DNA from: Cichorium intybus
Taxonomy: Eukaryota; Streptophyta; Magnoliopsida; Asterales; Asteraceae
Length of the DNA stretch: 64,000 bases
NCBI GenBank assembly: GCA_023525715.1
Contig: CM042012.1
Coordinates: 56,292,705 to 56,356,704 of the forward strand
Direction of reading: 5' to 3'
Shown: piece by piece, positions 20,181 to 33,033 of the stretch
Position numbering within the stretch: position 1 is the stretch's first letter
Layout: every line of letters starts with the position of its first letter
The notes under the pieces: generated by a model
The model's database searches: none
Seen by the model: only the letters and a program-made list of their open reading frames with translations
What the model was told of the DNA's origin: nothing
Program-made: the position numbers and the translations under genes

Positions 20181-23100
20181 TCAGTTAGATATCGGAACGG
20201 ATTCAGCTTCCATCATTCCGAGACCTTGAAGAATTCTGTTGAATGCTAGTTCAGGAAGAGCCTTTGTGAAGATGTCTGCTAGTTGATCATTTGAGCGAAC
20301 GAAATGAATCTCGATGTTGCCATCTTCAACATGATATTTGATAAAATGATATCTGAGTGCAATGTGTTTAGTCTTTGAGTGTTACACTGGATTGTGACAG
20401 ATCCGAATCGCACTTTCGGAATCACAGTAAAGAGGAATACGTTTCATATTGACTCCATAGTCTCTCAGTTGGTTTTGAATCCATATTATTTGAGAAGTGC
20501 ATGAAGCAGCAGCAATGTACTCAGCTTCAGCTGTTGAGAGTGACACGCAAGTCTGTTTTCTTGATTGCCAGCTTACGAGTTTTCCATCGAGAAGTTGACA
20601 TCCACCTGAAGTGCTTTTGCGATCCAATCCACAACCACCAAGATCAGCATCGGAAAATGCTTGAACAAAGAAACCAGATCCTGATGGATACCACAGTCCA
20701 AGAGAGGTTGTTCTTTTGAGATATCGGAATATATTCTTCACAGCATTGTGATGTGGCTCTCTAGGATTTGCCTGAAATCTTGCGCAGTAACAAACAGCAA
20801 ACATAATGTCAGGTCTGCTCGAAGTGAGATAGAGAAGTGAACCTATCATTTGACGATAAAGAGTGATGTCTGCTGCAGGTTTGTCTAGTGAAGGAGTGAG
20901 TTTTGTTCCGAAAGCCATCGGAACTTTGACTTTAGAATCTCCCTTCATTCCGAATTTCTCTAAGAGAGACTTGGTATAGGCTTCCTGATTGATGAATATG
21001 CCTTCTGAGCTTTGTCTGATGTTAAGGCCTAGAAAGAAATTGATTTTACCCATTGAGCTCATTTCAAATTTTGTCTCCATCAGTTTTCGGAATTCAGCCA
21101 TTAGGCTAGGGTGAGTGGATCCGAAAATGATGTCATCGACATAGATTTGAACAATCATCAGGTGACTTCCTTCCTTTTTGCGAAAGAAAGTTGGGTCGAC
21201 AGATCCTTGCTTGAACGTGGATTGCTTGAGAAACCGAGTTAACGTTTCATACCAAGCTCTTGGAGCTTGTTTTAGGCCGTAAACAGCTTTGTCTAATACA
21301 TAGCAATGATCAGGATGTTTACTGCTCACAAAGCCTGGTGGCTGTTCGACGTAGACTGTTTCTTCTAATTCTCCATTCAGAAATGCACACTTGACATCCA
21401 TCTGATAGACATCAAAACCTTTGTGTGCTGCATAAGCAAGAAAAATCCGAACGGACTCTAGTCTGGCTACTGGTGCAAATGTTTCTTCATAATCAATTCC
21501 TTCTTCTTGACAGTAACCTTTAACAACCAGTCTTGCTTTGTTCCGAATGACATTCCCTTCTTTGTCTAACTTGTTTCGAAAAACCCATTTCATTCCGAGA
21601 ACAGATGCTTTTTCCGGAGTTGGAACCAATCGCCACACCCTGTTGCGTTCAAATTCATTTAGCTCATCTTGCATTGCTTGGACCCGGTCAGCATGATCAA
21701 GTGCTACTTTAACTGTTTTAGGTTCTATCTTGGAGATGAACGAATGAAACATGCAAAATTCCACTTTTGAAAATAATGCGGCTTGCTTTTCTTTAGCTTG
21801 CGCTCGAGTGAGAACTCCAGCAGAAGTCGTTCCGATGATTTGAGATTTTGGATGATCTCTCGTCCATTTTATCATTGGAGGATAATTTGGATCATATTCA
21901 GGATTAATTTCCGAAATAATTTCTTCTGCTTCCGATTGTACCTCTGACTGTGTGTCAAGGTCATTATTTTCAACTTCATTCTCCCCCTGGAAGTTTGCAT
22001 CGTTTCTATCATCAGGGTGATCTTGTTCAACCGGTAGAGTGGTTGACTCGGATTCAGGAGTCATACTCTCCTCTTGAATAGGTGCTGAACCCTCCCCCTG
22101 GATAGGAGCATTAGTAACAGAAGTCGGAGCGTTGTTCGGAATCGGAACATCAGTAGAATTTTCTTGTGAAGATGCATTTTCACTGACTGTACTTTCTATA
22201 AGCTTTAATAACTCATCTTCTTGGTTATCTCGTGCGTTTGCTTCTGATGTTTTTGCGGTTTCTTGGTCATCGAACAAAGTCAAGAATTCCTCATATAGAT
22301 CCAGAAGAGGAATTGCAGATTTGTTGGATTCGGGAAAGATGTCTTCAGTCTTTGTACAAACGTGCTTTGCTCTGGAATTGTATCTATCATCAAAGGTGAT
22401 GTAGTATGTTTCTTCAATCTTTCGAGATCTTTTGTTCAGAACACGATAGGCTTTTGAGGTAAGAGAGTAGCCCAGGAAAATACCTTCATCAGCTTTTTCA
22501 TCCCATTTAACTCGTTTTTCTTTAGAGTTAAAAATGAAACACTTGGATCCGAAAACATGAAAGAATTTTACGTTCGGTTTTCGCTTGTTGATGATCTCAT
22601 AGGGAGTAAGATTGAATCGTTTTGTGATGTTTGATCGATTCTGAGTGTAACAAGAAGTTGCGATGGCGTCGGCCCAGAAGTATAAAGGAAGTTTTGCAAA
22701 AGAGAGCATTGTGCGAGCAGCCTCACAAAGAGAACGATTTCGTCTTTCTACAACTCCATTTTGTTGAGGAGTGTAAGGGGCAGAGAAGTTATGCGTGATT
22801 CCTTTATTGACAAGAAAATCATCTAGAACTTTATTTTTGAATTCTGTCCCATTATCACTTCTTATCATTCGAACTTGTTTTCGGAGAAGGATTTCTATAT
22901 GCTTGATGAAGTTGATCATATTGATCGCCGCTTCAGATTTTTGCTTGAGAAAGAATACCCATGTGAAACGAGAGAAGTCATCTACCACAACCAGAATGTA
23001 TTTGTTGTGAGCAACGCTTTCGATGGCAGATGGACCACAAAGATCAATATGCAGAAGTTCCAATGGTTCGATGATCTTTGTGTTGATGATTGTAGAATGG

Positions 23101-23681
23101 CTCTTCCGACTTTGTTTTCCTAGCTCACATGCATCACAGAGTCGGTCTTTGTCGTACTTGAGTAGCGGTAATCCTCGCACAAGGTCACCAAGTACCAGTT
23201 TATTAATATCACGAAAGTTCATGTGAGACAACCGTCTGTGCCATAGCCAACTATCATCGTTTGTAGCTTTAGTGAGTAGGCAGATGGCAGGTTTTCCTTG
23301 GATAGGTATCATGTCCAAAGGAAACATCTCTCCTTTTCTTTTTGACTTCAAAATTATCTTTTTAGATTCTTTCTCAACCAGTTCGGAGCCATCTTCATCA
23401 AATGAGACTTTAAGACCAGTTCCGACGACTAGTTGTGAAACACTGATCAAGTTGTGCTGAAGTCCTTCAACATATGCCACTTTCCGTATCGAAATTTCAC
23501 CATTTGTGATCATGTCATAGCCTTTGATGTTGCCTGTTGCATTGTTTCCATAACTGACTTTTCCTCCATTCATTAGCGAGCGATATTCTCGTAATTCCTC
23601 CTTCCTTCCAGTCATGTGACGTGAACAGCCGCTATCAATGTACCATTCCGGATCATACTGTTCGTCGCGTAGAACCTGCAC
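20181..23681 (-). pseudogene. pol polyprotein of element 2: protease, integrase, RT, RNase H
   Basis: Provides the enzymes for retrotransposition. Domains in order, numbering from the first in-frame codon after the upstream stop (GTG at 23679-23681): aspartic protease WYIDSGCS (D16); GAG_pre-integrase zinc motif (H148, H153, C182, C185 in WHRRLSH and CDAC); integrase core D213 (HIDLCGP), D276 (RSDNGTEF) and E312 (VVERRN); reverse transcriptase with NKARLVVKGY, VARLESVRIF and YVDDIIFG; RNase H with DADLGGCGLDRKSTSG, STAEAEYIAA and YCDSESAI. The frame meets TAA at 20382-20384 in the conserved NPV-HSKTKHIALRYHFIK segment, then runs on in the same frame for 66 codons (DQLADIFTKALP) to TGA at 20181-20183. 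There is no ATG at the start: it continues in phase from the preceding frame across TAA at 23685-23687. Confidence 0.9.
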
Positions 23682-23684
23682 AAG

Positions 23685-25751
23685 TTAGAGAGATTTAGGA
23701 ACCCAAACCAATGTGGGCCCATGTGAGAATTTACTTGAGATAGGAAAAATGCATGATCTTTCAACCCAAAAGGATTTTCTCACAGATGACTGATTTTTCT
23801 TATTTTCAATTCGGAACACTTTCATTTTTGTGGATTGCCATTGTTCTTTAGCAAAACGAGATTTCTTAGAAGTGAACGTGTTCGAAACTTGATAATAATG
23901 GGTTTTCTGATTGTGAGAGAAATAAGTAGGATTTTGATTTTTAACCGATTGAGAGGAGGGTTTTGTTTTGATAGTAACGGTTGGACGAGTCTTGTTGGTT
24001 TTAAGATCCTGAGTGGTTTCAGGATAGAGTTTTGCCTTCCCTTTTGAATCCGTTGATTCGAGAACATGAGTGGGATTCTTTGTTGTTGTTGTTGAGACAG
24101 GAAGTTTAGGTGTTGGTTTTGGTTTTGGAGTAAGCTTATCTTTCCAAATGGGAATTGGGTTGACTTTCTGGGTTAGATTTGAGTCGTGTTTGTTTCTCCA
24201 GAATTGTTTTCTCTCTTTCAGATTCTTTTTGTACCTGGCATTCATTTGTTTCCTTTTGGTAATGAGCTCTTCAGGAGACTTATGAATACAAGATGTCGAG
24301 CTGTGATTAGAATCAGACTTGAAAGTACTCATCTTAGGGTTTGAAGAATTAGATTTCAAATTCTCTGTACCCCATGAACAATTTTGAGAGACAGAATTTT
24401 TACAGTTCAATGATCCAGAAATGTAGTTACCACGAGACTTCCACGAGGTCATTTCGGAAAGGCCTTTAGTCTCATCTGAGTTGTCAATTGGTTCCGACCA
24501 AAAGAAAGAATCACATACATCGGAATTATCGTTATTGACTAGGACTTTAAGTTCAGTTACATCTTTTGTATTTAGACCTGGTTTAACGAAAACTTGATTT
24601 GGTACAGTGTGAATCTTTGGAAAAACAGTAGCTTGTTCGTTTAAAGTGTGTGATCCTTCATTTTTAACAATTCTCGCAAAAGCAACTGAATTTTCAGAAA
24701 TGAGATTTTTCTTAGTTTCAGTAGAATTTGATACGAATTCCGAACAGTCAATTTCATCCTCAACAGATATTTCACTCATATCACTTTCATCAAAATCAGA
24801 AATATTCTCATTAATGGGAATATTATCGGAATTTAGTTTAGAGCATAGTGAATGAAAATTCTTTAGAGTTGCTGTTTTAATTTCCTCGTGATCATTTTCT
24901 GAAAAATATTCTTTGACCATACTTTTATGTTCTTTGGACTGTATATAGCTTTCAATTTTATCAAGTCCGATTCGATAGGCTTCCGAAACCTCATCAGATG
25001 AAACAATGGTTTCACACCTATGACATTCTCCATCGATTTCATCCTCTTTCAACTCAAGAAAGGGCAAAATCATTTTGTGTAAACCCCTGCCTATGTCACA
25101 ATCAAGATGCAATTGAGTAATATTATTGTAAAGACGCTTAGCAATTAAACAAAAAATGTTTCTCTGTTTGACAAGAACTAAATTATCTCTTTTGACATAA
25201 ATAATATCATCTCGTGCTTTAACTAACTCACTATCCAACGCCTCGATTCTCATTCGTCTCTCCTCATTCTTATTCGATATCCTGCTTAATTGATCATTTA
25301 GGTTAGAATTGCTTAGACGTGTCCTTTTTAAGCTATCACTCAAACTGGAGACAGTAAATCTAAGATCATCCAATTCAGTATCATAACTAGAAGAGCAAAT
25401 ATTTAAAGATTTAAGGATAGAGCGTACCTTTTTGACCACAGCCTCACATTCCTCAACTTGTTCATAGACAGGCTTCGCAGCAAAACAACTTGCTGAGGCT
25501 TGACACCCGTCGGTAGAGTAACCTCTGCTGTCGGAATGATCAGCTTTCACCATCAGACATTGACCATGCGTTGGATTCCTCACCTCCTCATCTTCCGAGT
25601 CCGTTGACCAGACCTCAATGGCACCAAACTCGCTGTCCTCTTTCACCACAAAGGCTGCCTTGGTAGATGAAACATCATTCTTTTTCAGTTCAGCAATCTT
25701 CTTTGCGTAATAAGCTTCATCTTTCACCTGCTCCTTCTTCTCAGCTTGTTT
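23685..25751 (-). pseudogene. gag-pol linker region of element 2 (about 690 residues)
   Basis: Lies between the gag zinc knuckle and the protease and is in the same phase as both, bounded by TGA at 25752-25754 and TAA at 23685-23687, with no ATG at its start. The first residues KDEAYYAKKIAELKK match the segment that follows the zinc knuckle in Sirevirus gag. The middle is helical and charged, with heptad-like stretches (about residues 100-190 of this segment). The end is basic and Ser/Thr/Lys-rich (ITKRKQMNARYKKNLKERKQ, then GPTLVWVPKSL). Function unknown; length and position are usual for this group. Confidence 0.7.
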
Positions 25752-26767
25752 TCAGAGCAAACAGTCTTTCACAAAGTGATTCTTGCCTTTACAATAATGG
25801 CAATCGTATCCTGAGTCGCCAACGAGTTTCTTCTCCTCATCACTTTTCTTTTTCTGGCTTTCTTCCACAGTCTTTTCAGCATTGAAACCTCCTTGTCGAT
25901 TTCGGTTTTTGAATTTGGAAAAGTTTTTCTTGAAGAACTTCTTGGGATTTGATACCATCAAAGCTTTGTCTTCTCTGGTCAAATCATCGTCGGAAAAGTC
26001 AGAGTCGGAATCGATTTCGGCCGATTTCTTTCCGGCAGCAACCAGTGCAAGCGAACCAAGACCGATAGTCGCTTTGGCTTCCGAAATGATTTCCTTTTCA
26101 TGGGATTTGAGGATTCCCACAACTTTAGCCAAAGTGTAAGTTTTGAACTGTTCATGCGCTTTTATCGTTGAAATGATAGCCTTCCATTCGGAACGAAGAC
26201 CATCAAGAAAGGTAACCTTTTGCTCAATGACAGTCCGAGCCAGATTGTATTTTAATAATCGACTGAGAAGATGATTGTATCGATTGAAAGTCTGGGTTAG
26301 AGTTTCTTCCGAACCTTGTGCAAAAGATCCGAAATCGGAAAGAAGAGTGGTCTGAATGGAGTGCTCAAGGTCAGCATCTCCAGAATACAATTCTTTAAGT
26401 CTATCCCATATCTCTTTAGCTGTTTCGCACGAACTAACCAGACGAAGAGTATCTGCTTGGAGATCGAACCTGATAATTCTAAATGCTTTAATGTTGCACA
26501 TTAGTTTATCTTTTTCGTCTTGAGGAATGTTCGTGTGAGTGACAAGCAATTGTTGTATTCTTTTAGGGTTTTGATGACCCTCCTTGTGTCTGTGTGGACA
26601 TGAGTTTCTTCAGTAATAGCTTGCCAGATCGTTGCTCCATGTTCTTCAATGCCAAGAATATAATCTTCAAAATGCAACGCCCAGACCTCATACTCTTGAG
26701 TAAATAGAATTGGAGTCCTGGTAGTGGATCCAATGCTGCTTGAAAGATTGAGTATGTGAGTCGTCAA
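25752..26767 (-). pseudogene. gag of element 2 (capsid and zinc knuckle), frameshifted
   Basis: The particle protein. The N-terminal piece starts at ATG 26767 (MTTHILNLSSSIGSTTRTPI, then YEVWALHFEDYI). A frame change occurs in the 26501-26549 overlap near KEYN. The second piece carries the copia gag core (AKEIWDRLKELYSGD, LTQTFNRYNHLLSRLL, FLDGLRSEWKAIISTI) and ends in a CCHC zinc knuckle, YDCHYCKGKNHFVKDC, directly followed by TGA at 25752-25754. The single frameshift makes it a broken copy unless it is programmed or an assembly error. Confidence 0.85.
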
Positions 26768-26916
26768 AGGCCATTGATACTTGTTTACTTGTATGAATCA
26801 GAAGTGTAAGTTCAAATCAAAAGAAGAATCGAACGTAAAAGATCAAAGTCTGATATCCAAAATCGATTGAAACGATGAAGATAATCAAAACAGATCCGTG
26901 AATGACACAAACTCCC

Positions 26917-26928
26917 GCTCTAATACCA
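26917..26928 (-). promoter_or_regulatory. Primer binding site of element 2
   Basis: Minus strand TGGTATTAGAGC, two bases inside the 5' LTR end. It matches the usual complement of plant initiator tRNA-Met (TGGTATCAGAGC) with one change. Confidence 0.9.
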
Positions 26929-26930
26929 AT

Positions 26931-27248
26931 TGTTGAAATGTAAGAGTTGGATCGAGATTCAAAAATGCGGAATAATGTAAATAAACAAGATCAAGAACAG
27001 ACAATATGAAGAACTGATGTCTAATGATTAAAATGCAACTCAAGAACAATTCGATGTGAAATATTCTGTATGAGCGCCGTGAAAAGATTACCAAAGTTAA
27101 CCCTAACAAGGGTACGAACATGCTATTTAAACAAAAACTAAGTATGGAAGGACAGACCCATTCCATAACCGATACAAAATTATAGGCGCAAAATCTGGCA
27201 ACAAATACGATCAGCATATTTGACTCAATCTTAATTTATGACTCAACA
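26931..27248 (-). mobile_element. 5' LTR of element 2
   Basis: 318 bp, TG...CA limits, AGCGC duplicated outside at 27249-27253. It contains no conspicuous TATAAA in the sense direction that I could single out. Confidence 0.97.
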
Positions 27249-27253
27249 AGCGC

Positions 27254-27707
27254 GCGGCGCGCCAATGTAAAGGCCGCGACGCGCGTACATATTCGTACGA
27301 ATTCAATAGTTGAATTGCGGCGCGCGGCGCGCAAACTACTTGGCCGCGGCGCGCGTACAGATAATCCGGAAATTGGGCTGCGGCTAGGGTTTTTAGCTTT
27401 GCCACTTGGTTCCTTATAAATAGGGAACCCTAGATCTCATTATCAGTTGCTCATTCTATTCTTCTCTCTGGAATATTCCTGACCACCCTCTGGCTCCCTG
27501 GGTGTGATCTCATTTGAGGCAGGACACTTGTGCTGCTTAGCTTCAAGATTAAAACTAAAGGTTAGTTTTTTTTTTGATTTATTCTTTTAGTTAATTCTTG
27601 TTTGGCCTTTAGGAATTAGTTACATGTTCAAAGTAAGAAAACATAGATCTTTTCTAGGTTGCATGTGAACTTAGGTTATTTAGTTCATGGTTGTGGAAAA
27701 CCTTTCA
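27254..27707 (+). mobile_element. 3' LTR of copia element 1, second part
   Basis: Resumes the LTR broken at 14186. It begins with a very GC-rich CGCGCGGCGCGCC zone. TATAAATA at 27415-27422, followed by AGGGAACCC, is the likely LTR promoter, and the LTR ends CCTTTCA at 27707. GTTGCATGTGAACTTAGG (27658-27675) is also present in the LTRs of element 3. Joined, the LTR is about 780 bp. Confidence 0.8.
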
Positions 27708-28264
<557 letters not shown>

Positions 28265-28716
28265 GCTTCACTTTGGATGATCATGCAATGCGATGTGAAG
28301 ATCGATCAGTTGTAAAGTAAGTAACACGAGTCTGGAGCGAAGGCTGCTTCCTCGGATCGGACTTTGAAATAGATACTTCTCATGGATCAGATGTAGAGAG
28401 TCGAGATGTCGGTAAAAGGGATAAGCTACTTTCGATTGCTTAAAGCTTTTTCCCGACATCGGGCTGGAAAGTGTCGGCAGATTGCTTATTTTTTGAGTTT
28501 CTACCAGGCTTCTTCCGCCGTTGGCGTCCATTTGAAACCTTCTTTGCTTACTTGCCCTTTTAGCATGTTGAATAACAACAATGCTCTTTATGCTGACTTG
28601 GCAATGAACCTTCCCAGCGCGGTGAGGTTTCCATTAAGTCCTTGTATGCCCCTCAGTGTTCCTGGTGTTTTTGTGTCCAGCAGGTCTTTGACTTTGCTAG
28701 GGTTTGATTGTATCCC

Positions 28717-29064
28717 CTAGTTTGTTACGTAATACCCTAGGAATTGGCCTTCTTCCACTCGAAAGGTGCATTTTGCCGTATTCAATTTCATGTGTGCCTT
28801 CTTAAGGGTTACGAGAGTTTCTTCGATATGTAGGTCAGCTTCGTCTTTACTTTTGATAACCATGTCATCCACGTATACCTCGATGTTGCATCCTATTTGG
28901 TCCGCAAACAGCATGTCGACCAGTAGTTGGTAAGTTGCTCCGATGTTCTTGAGCCCAAAAGGCATTTCTTGGTAGCAGAAAGTTCCATGATCCGTGTAGA
29001 AGGCTGTCTTCTCCTCGTCTTCCTTTCTCATTAAGATCTGGTAGGACCCCTTGTATGTGTCCAA
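28717..29064 (-). pseudogene. Ty3/gypsy reverse transcriptase, palm part
   Basis: Carries KEDEEKTAFYTDHGTFCYQE, MPFGLKNIGATYQLLVD and the catalytic box VYVDDMVIKS (YVDD), then CTFRVEEGQFLGY: the central RT motifs in order. It stops at 28717, whereas homologous sequence continues (GIQSNPSKVK), so the stop is a lesion. Confidence 0.9.
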
Positions 29065-29124
29065 GAAACACTTCCATTGGAAACCATGGAGTGATTTTAC
29101 CTTCTGGTCTATCTTAGGAAAGGG

Positions 29125-29703
29125 CTAACAATCTTTTGGAGATGCCTTATTAAGGTTTGTGTAGTCAATGCTTATCCGCCAACTGCCATCATTCATTCTT
29201 ACCATGAAGGGGTTTGCGATCCATGTAAGAAATACCACTTCTCTCAGGATGCCTGCTTTGACCAGCTTTGCGACTTCCATGTTGATGGCATCATTTCTTT
29301 CCTTGGCATGCCCCCTTTTCTTCTTCTTAACAGTGCTGCTCCCTGGCTGAATGTTTAAGTTGTATTCTATGATTCCTCTATTGACTCCCACCATGTCAGT
29401 AAGCTCCCATGTGAAAACGTGTTTATATTGTCTTATTAATGTGATTAACGCCTCCCTTGTCGAGGCTAGGAGGGTTGTTCCTATCTGGATCGACTGATCT
29501 AGGTACTCTCGATTGATTATCTTATCGGCGTTCACAGTTTCTAGCCTTGGTTTCTTTAAGCTTCGGGTTATGTCTGAGGGCTGCATGACCTGACAACACT
29601 CTAGGGATTTTGGTGCCACCGCTACGAATGTAACTACGTCCTCTAGGGTCTGGAATTTGAGTGTTCCATGGACGGTTGATGCCACTACTCCGAATTTCAG
29701 CAT
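29125..29703 (-). pseudogene. Ty3/gypsy RT N-terminal part
   Basis: Contains YKHVFTWELTDMVGVNRGII, EVAKLVKAGILREV and SWRISIDYTNLNKASPKDC, matching the fingers motif (DYTDLNKACPKD) of Tat/Athila-type elements. Ends at a stop just before the palm part, with a short frame-broken gap between them. Confidence 0.85.
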
Positions 29704-30090
29704 TCCTGGTCATCCCAAGATCATGTTATTCTTTGATGATGTATTGATGACAACAATTTCGATTAGTACCGTTTTTTTGTCTTCCCATCAAAGCTCCTCA
29801 ATGTGAACAATAGATGTAGCGTGTCGAGGGGCCAAACGTTGTGTCATATAAATCCTATCAACCTTCCTTTCGTAGGCCTAAGTTCATCCTTGATTAACTA
29901 TGGAAGTTGCTTGAAGCAATTTTCGTAAGTGATCACGGTCAACATATATCTGATGTAGTTTGATGTCATAGATGTATCTGTTGATTACTAGTGGGTTATC
30001 ACCCTACCAGTAGGGTGGTCGCGGGTCGTTTATTGAAAATACAAGATCCAATGTTCCCTTGCGGGGCTGGATCGTCGTATCTTGTTGTTG

Positions 30091-30754
30091 CTAGTTGGTA
30101 TTCTTGTGGTAGGACCGGATGGCTAGTATCTCTCGGTCATGGGTTTTCTCTTGGTGGTCGTCCCGTCTGTTTCTGGAGGCTTGTCGTTCGGCCTCGTGTT
30201 TTTCCTGTAGCGTTCTTGCGATTTCTAGCAGGTTCCCTTTAAGCTGCTTGTTTTCTATCTCATGCTTCAGCATGCTGCATTCAATTGTGTATTGTGCTTG
30301 GCTGCGGTGGAATTCACAGTATCGTGGCTTTTTCCCTGTGCTTCTAATTGTGTTTCCTTCTTTTACAGCGTATATATCCGCCCTTCTGTTTCTCCCTTCA
30401 TCTTTGTGGAAACGCATTGTATCTTTTTGGTGGACAACCTCCACGGTGTTTGTTTCGTGGGTTGCTCGAGCTGTATGGCTGTTCGTGGCACTTATTGTTG
30501 CGCTTATTAGTGACAACCTTCAGGTAGGCCTGCTTTTCAATCGTACATTCTTCTTGGTGGAGGAAACGCTCCACCCTCTCTTTAAGCTCATGTCTCGTTT
30601 GCGGTGATTTGCCTAGGAATTTTCTTGATAGTAGGCCCGGGAGGAGTCCCCATGTAAAGGCTCCAGTCACCAACCTCTCATCTTGGCTTGGGACGTCGAG
30701 CGTTACTTTGTTAAATCGGCGGCCTTGACTGATTCTCCCTCCCGCTATTTGCAT
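30091..30754 (-). pseudogene. Ty3/gypsy gag remnant in two frames
   Basis: 30398-30754 keeps the gag core (VTGAFTWGLLPGLLSRKFLG, then TRHELKERVERFLHQEE). 30091-30516 keeps KPRYCEFHRSQAQYTIEC and LKHEIENKQLKGNL, the Cys/His segment typical of Tat-lineage gag. The two overlap in different frames, so at least one frameshift separates them. Confidence 0.75.
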
Positions 30755-31772
30755 CCCATGATTGCGTGATTGTCCCCTCTATATTTTTGTAGTTGCATGA
30801 AATTCCTCAGGAATAGTTGTTTAAGTTGCTCGAATTTGGAAATGCTATTTTGGCGCTAAGATTTTGAACCAAGCCCTTGCATTCCCATCCAAGGTGGTTG
30901 GGAAGTATGCACACCAGAATCACTTGTCGAGCTTCATGGACGTCATGTGCCACTCGTAGGTGTCGATCTGCCTGTCCGGACAGGTGGTTCCATTATAAAT
31001 TTCTAGTGTTGACAACTTTGTCGAGCAGCTCTTTAACAAATAGGGAGCGCCCGTTGCGTGTCAGCACTCCTGTACTCGGTATGTACATATACTAGGTTAT
31101 TATCGATAGCAGTGCTCGTGTACTGGTATATGCATATACTGGGGTATTATCGGTGGTTGTAGCGGGGTATATGGGAATGTCTCGGGCATTGTATATGGAA
31201 ATAATGGTGCCTGGCTCATAGGAGGCAGCGACTGGTAGTGATTGATGTAAGGCATTGTTGGGCTAAATTGTGGCTGTAACGTTCCATACATGAATATTTG
31301 CAGTGTTGGGGACATTTGTTCCGGTAGCTATTAGTGAGGGGATTCGGGTGGGAGGTAATGAAGTAGGATTTACCGGAAGCCTCTGTATAGGGGAACGGTA
31401 GGTCTGGGAGTTGCCGGCGTAGGTGGTATCAGAGGTATGCTAATACTCTGCGGAGGGGGTAAGTAGGTTACCTGGTGCATGATTGGGTTGAAAATTGGGA
31501 TTTGCCAAATACAACCAATGAACTCCCTTGAAATCGCCGAAACACCAACAACAGCCGTCGACGTGAGAGTCTAATATCGCATCAATGTTATTTAAAACTT
31601 TGATATTGATTGAATAAATAAATAAACTAAATAATTATAAGAAATCAATACTTTGTGAAGAAAAATGGCAAAAGAAAGAAAAAAATAAGCATGGAGTTTA
31701 GCATGGATGTCCATTTGCCATCCCACATGTATGGTCAAAGAAAAAAAAACGATAAGTTTAGCTATAAAAAAA

Positions 31773-32188
31773 GGGTTAATAATATTAAAACCACTGTAGT
31801 TTGGTTAAAATTTCGATTTAACTACTATATTTCTTTTTGTTCCATAAAAGCCATTCATGTTTTCAAAAAATTTCATAGTGACCACTATTTGTTTTATTTT
31901 ATAACTTTTAAGGATTATTTTCATTGAAAGATTATGTGAAAAGTTCTTTATCAACATTTTAAGCAAATATTGAGACTCTGTTTCAGTGAAAATTATACAT
32001 GAGTGTTGTTTTATGAATTTTTGAAAATATGAGTGATTTTTATAGTGGTTATAATTGATATTTTTTAAAAATATGAGGGATTTTTATTAATTTTTTTGAA
32101 ACACTTAGTGATTTTTTTAGAACAAAAAAATATATAGTGCATAAACCGGATTGTGGTCAAACTACAGTGATTTCTATGTTAATAGCCC
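31773..32188. mobile_element. 416-bp TIR element (MITE), Mutator- or hAT-like
   Basis: Terminal inverted repeats: left GGGTTAATAATATTAAAACC, then CACTGTAGTTTGGT; right, read inwards on the minus strand, GGGCTATTAACATAGAAATC, then CACTGTAGTTTGACC. Flanks share TAAAAAAA (31765-31772 and 32189-32196), an 8-9-bp target duplication, although in A-rich DNA this could be chance. No coding capacity. Confidence 0.7.
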
Positions 32189-32488
32189 TAAAAAAAATAA
32201 AGTAATTTCTAGTTGGGCTACCGGTGGTGGCTCAAGGTCCTCAAGGCTTAGCCTTGTTGGGCTGAACCATAAATTGCCATTTTTGCTAAGTTTTTTATAC
32301 CGGTTTAAAACGGATATCGAGTGGTTTTTTAGGACCGGTTCAAGCTAGTTTTTATGACAACTGGTTAAAGACCGAGACTTGTCTGACTTGAGTTGGATCA
32401 ATGGATATCGAAAATTGATCTGGTTCCATTTCAAATTGGTCTCGATTTGTAAGATTACTATTTAAATATATTAAAACTAGTGTTTGGA

Positions 32489-33033
<545 letters not shown>

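Larger units (their letters stand above)
14187..27248 (-). mobile_element. Complete Sirevirus-like Ty1/copia retrotransposon, 13062 bp (element 2)
   Basis: LTRs at 14187-14505 and 26931-27248 begin TGTTGAAATG and end ACTCAACA, and are flanked by an exact AGCGC duplication (14182-14186 and 27249-27253). Transcription runs leftwards: primer site TGGTATTAGAGC (26917-26928, complementary to initiator tRNA-Met) beside the right LTR, polypurine tract CAAAGGGGGAGAT (14506-14518) beside the left LTR. Order along the element: gag, long linker, protease-integrase-RT-RNase H, a 1.6-kb stretch with an antisense Agenet ORF, then a 1083-codon ORF. By eye the LTRs differ by three substitutions and one 1-bp indel, so insertion was recent. 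The pol style (GAG_pre-integrase WHRRLSHMNF, RT YEETFAPVARLE) fits the Sirevirus group, although 319-bp LTRs are short for it. Confidence 0.95.
28265..31500 (-). mobile_element. Decayed Ty3/gypsy remnant (Tat-like), minus strand
   Basis: From right to left: Pro/Tyr-rich gag N-terminus (about 31100-31315), gag core (30398-30754), gag C-terminal Cys/His part (30091-30516), a spacer with no readable protease, RT in two frames (29125-29703 and 28717-29064), then RT connection/RNase H start with several stops down to about 28265 (GIQSNPSKVKDLLD, LRGIQGLNGNLTALGRFIAK). No LTR recognised on either side, so this is a fragment. Confidence 0.8.
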
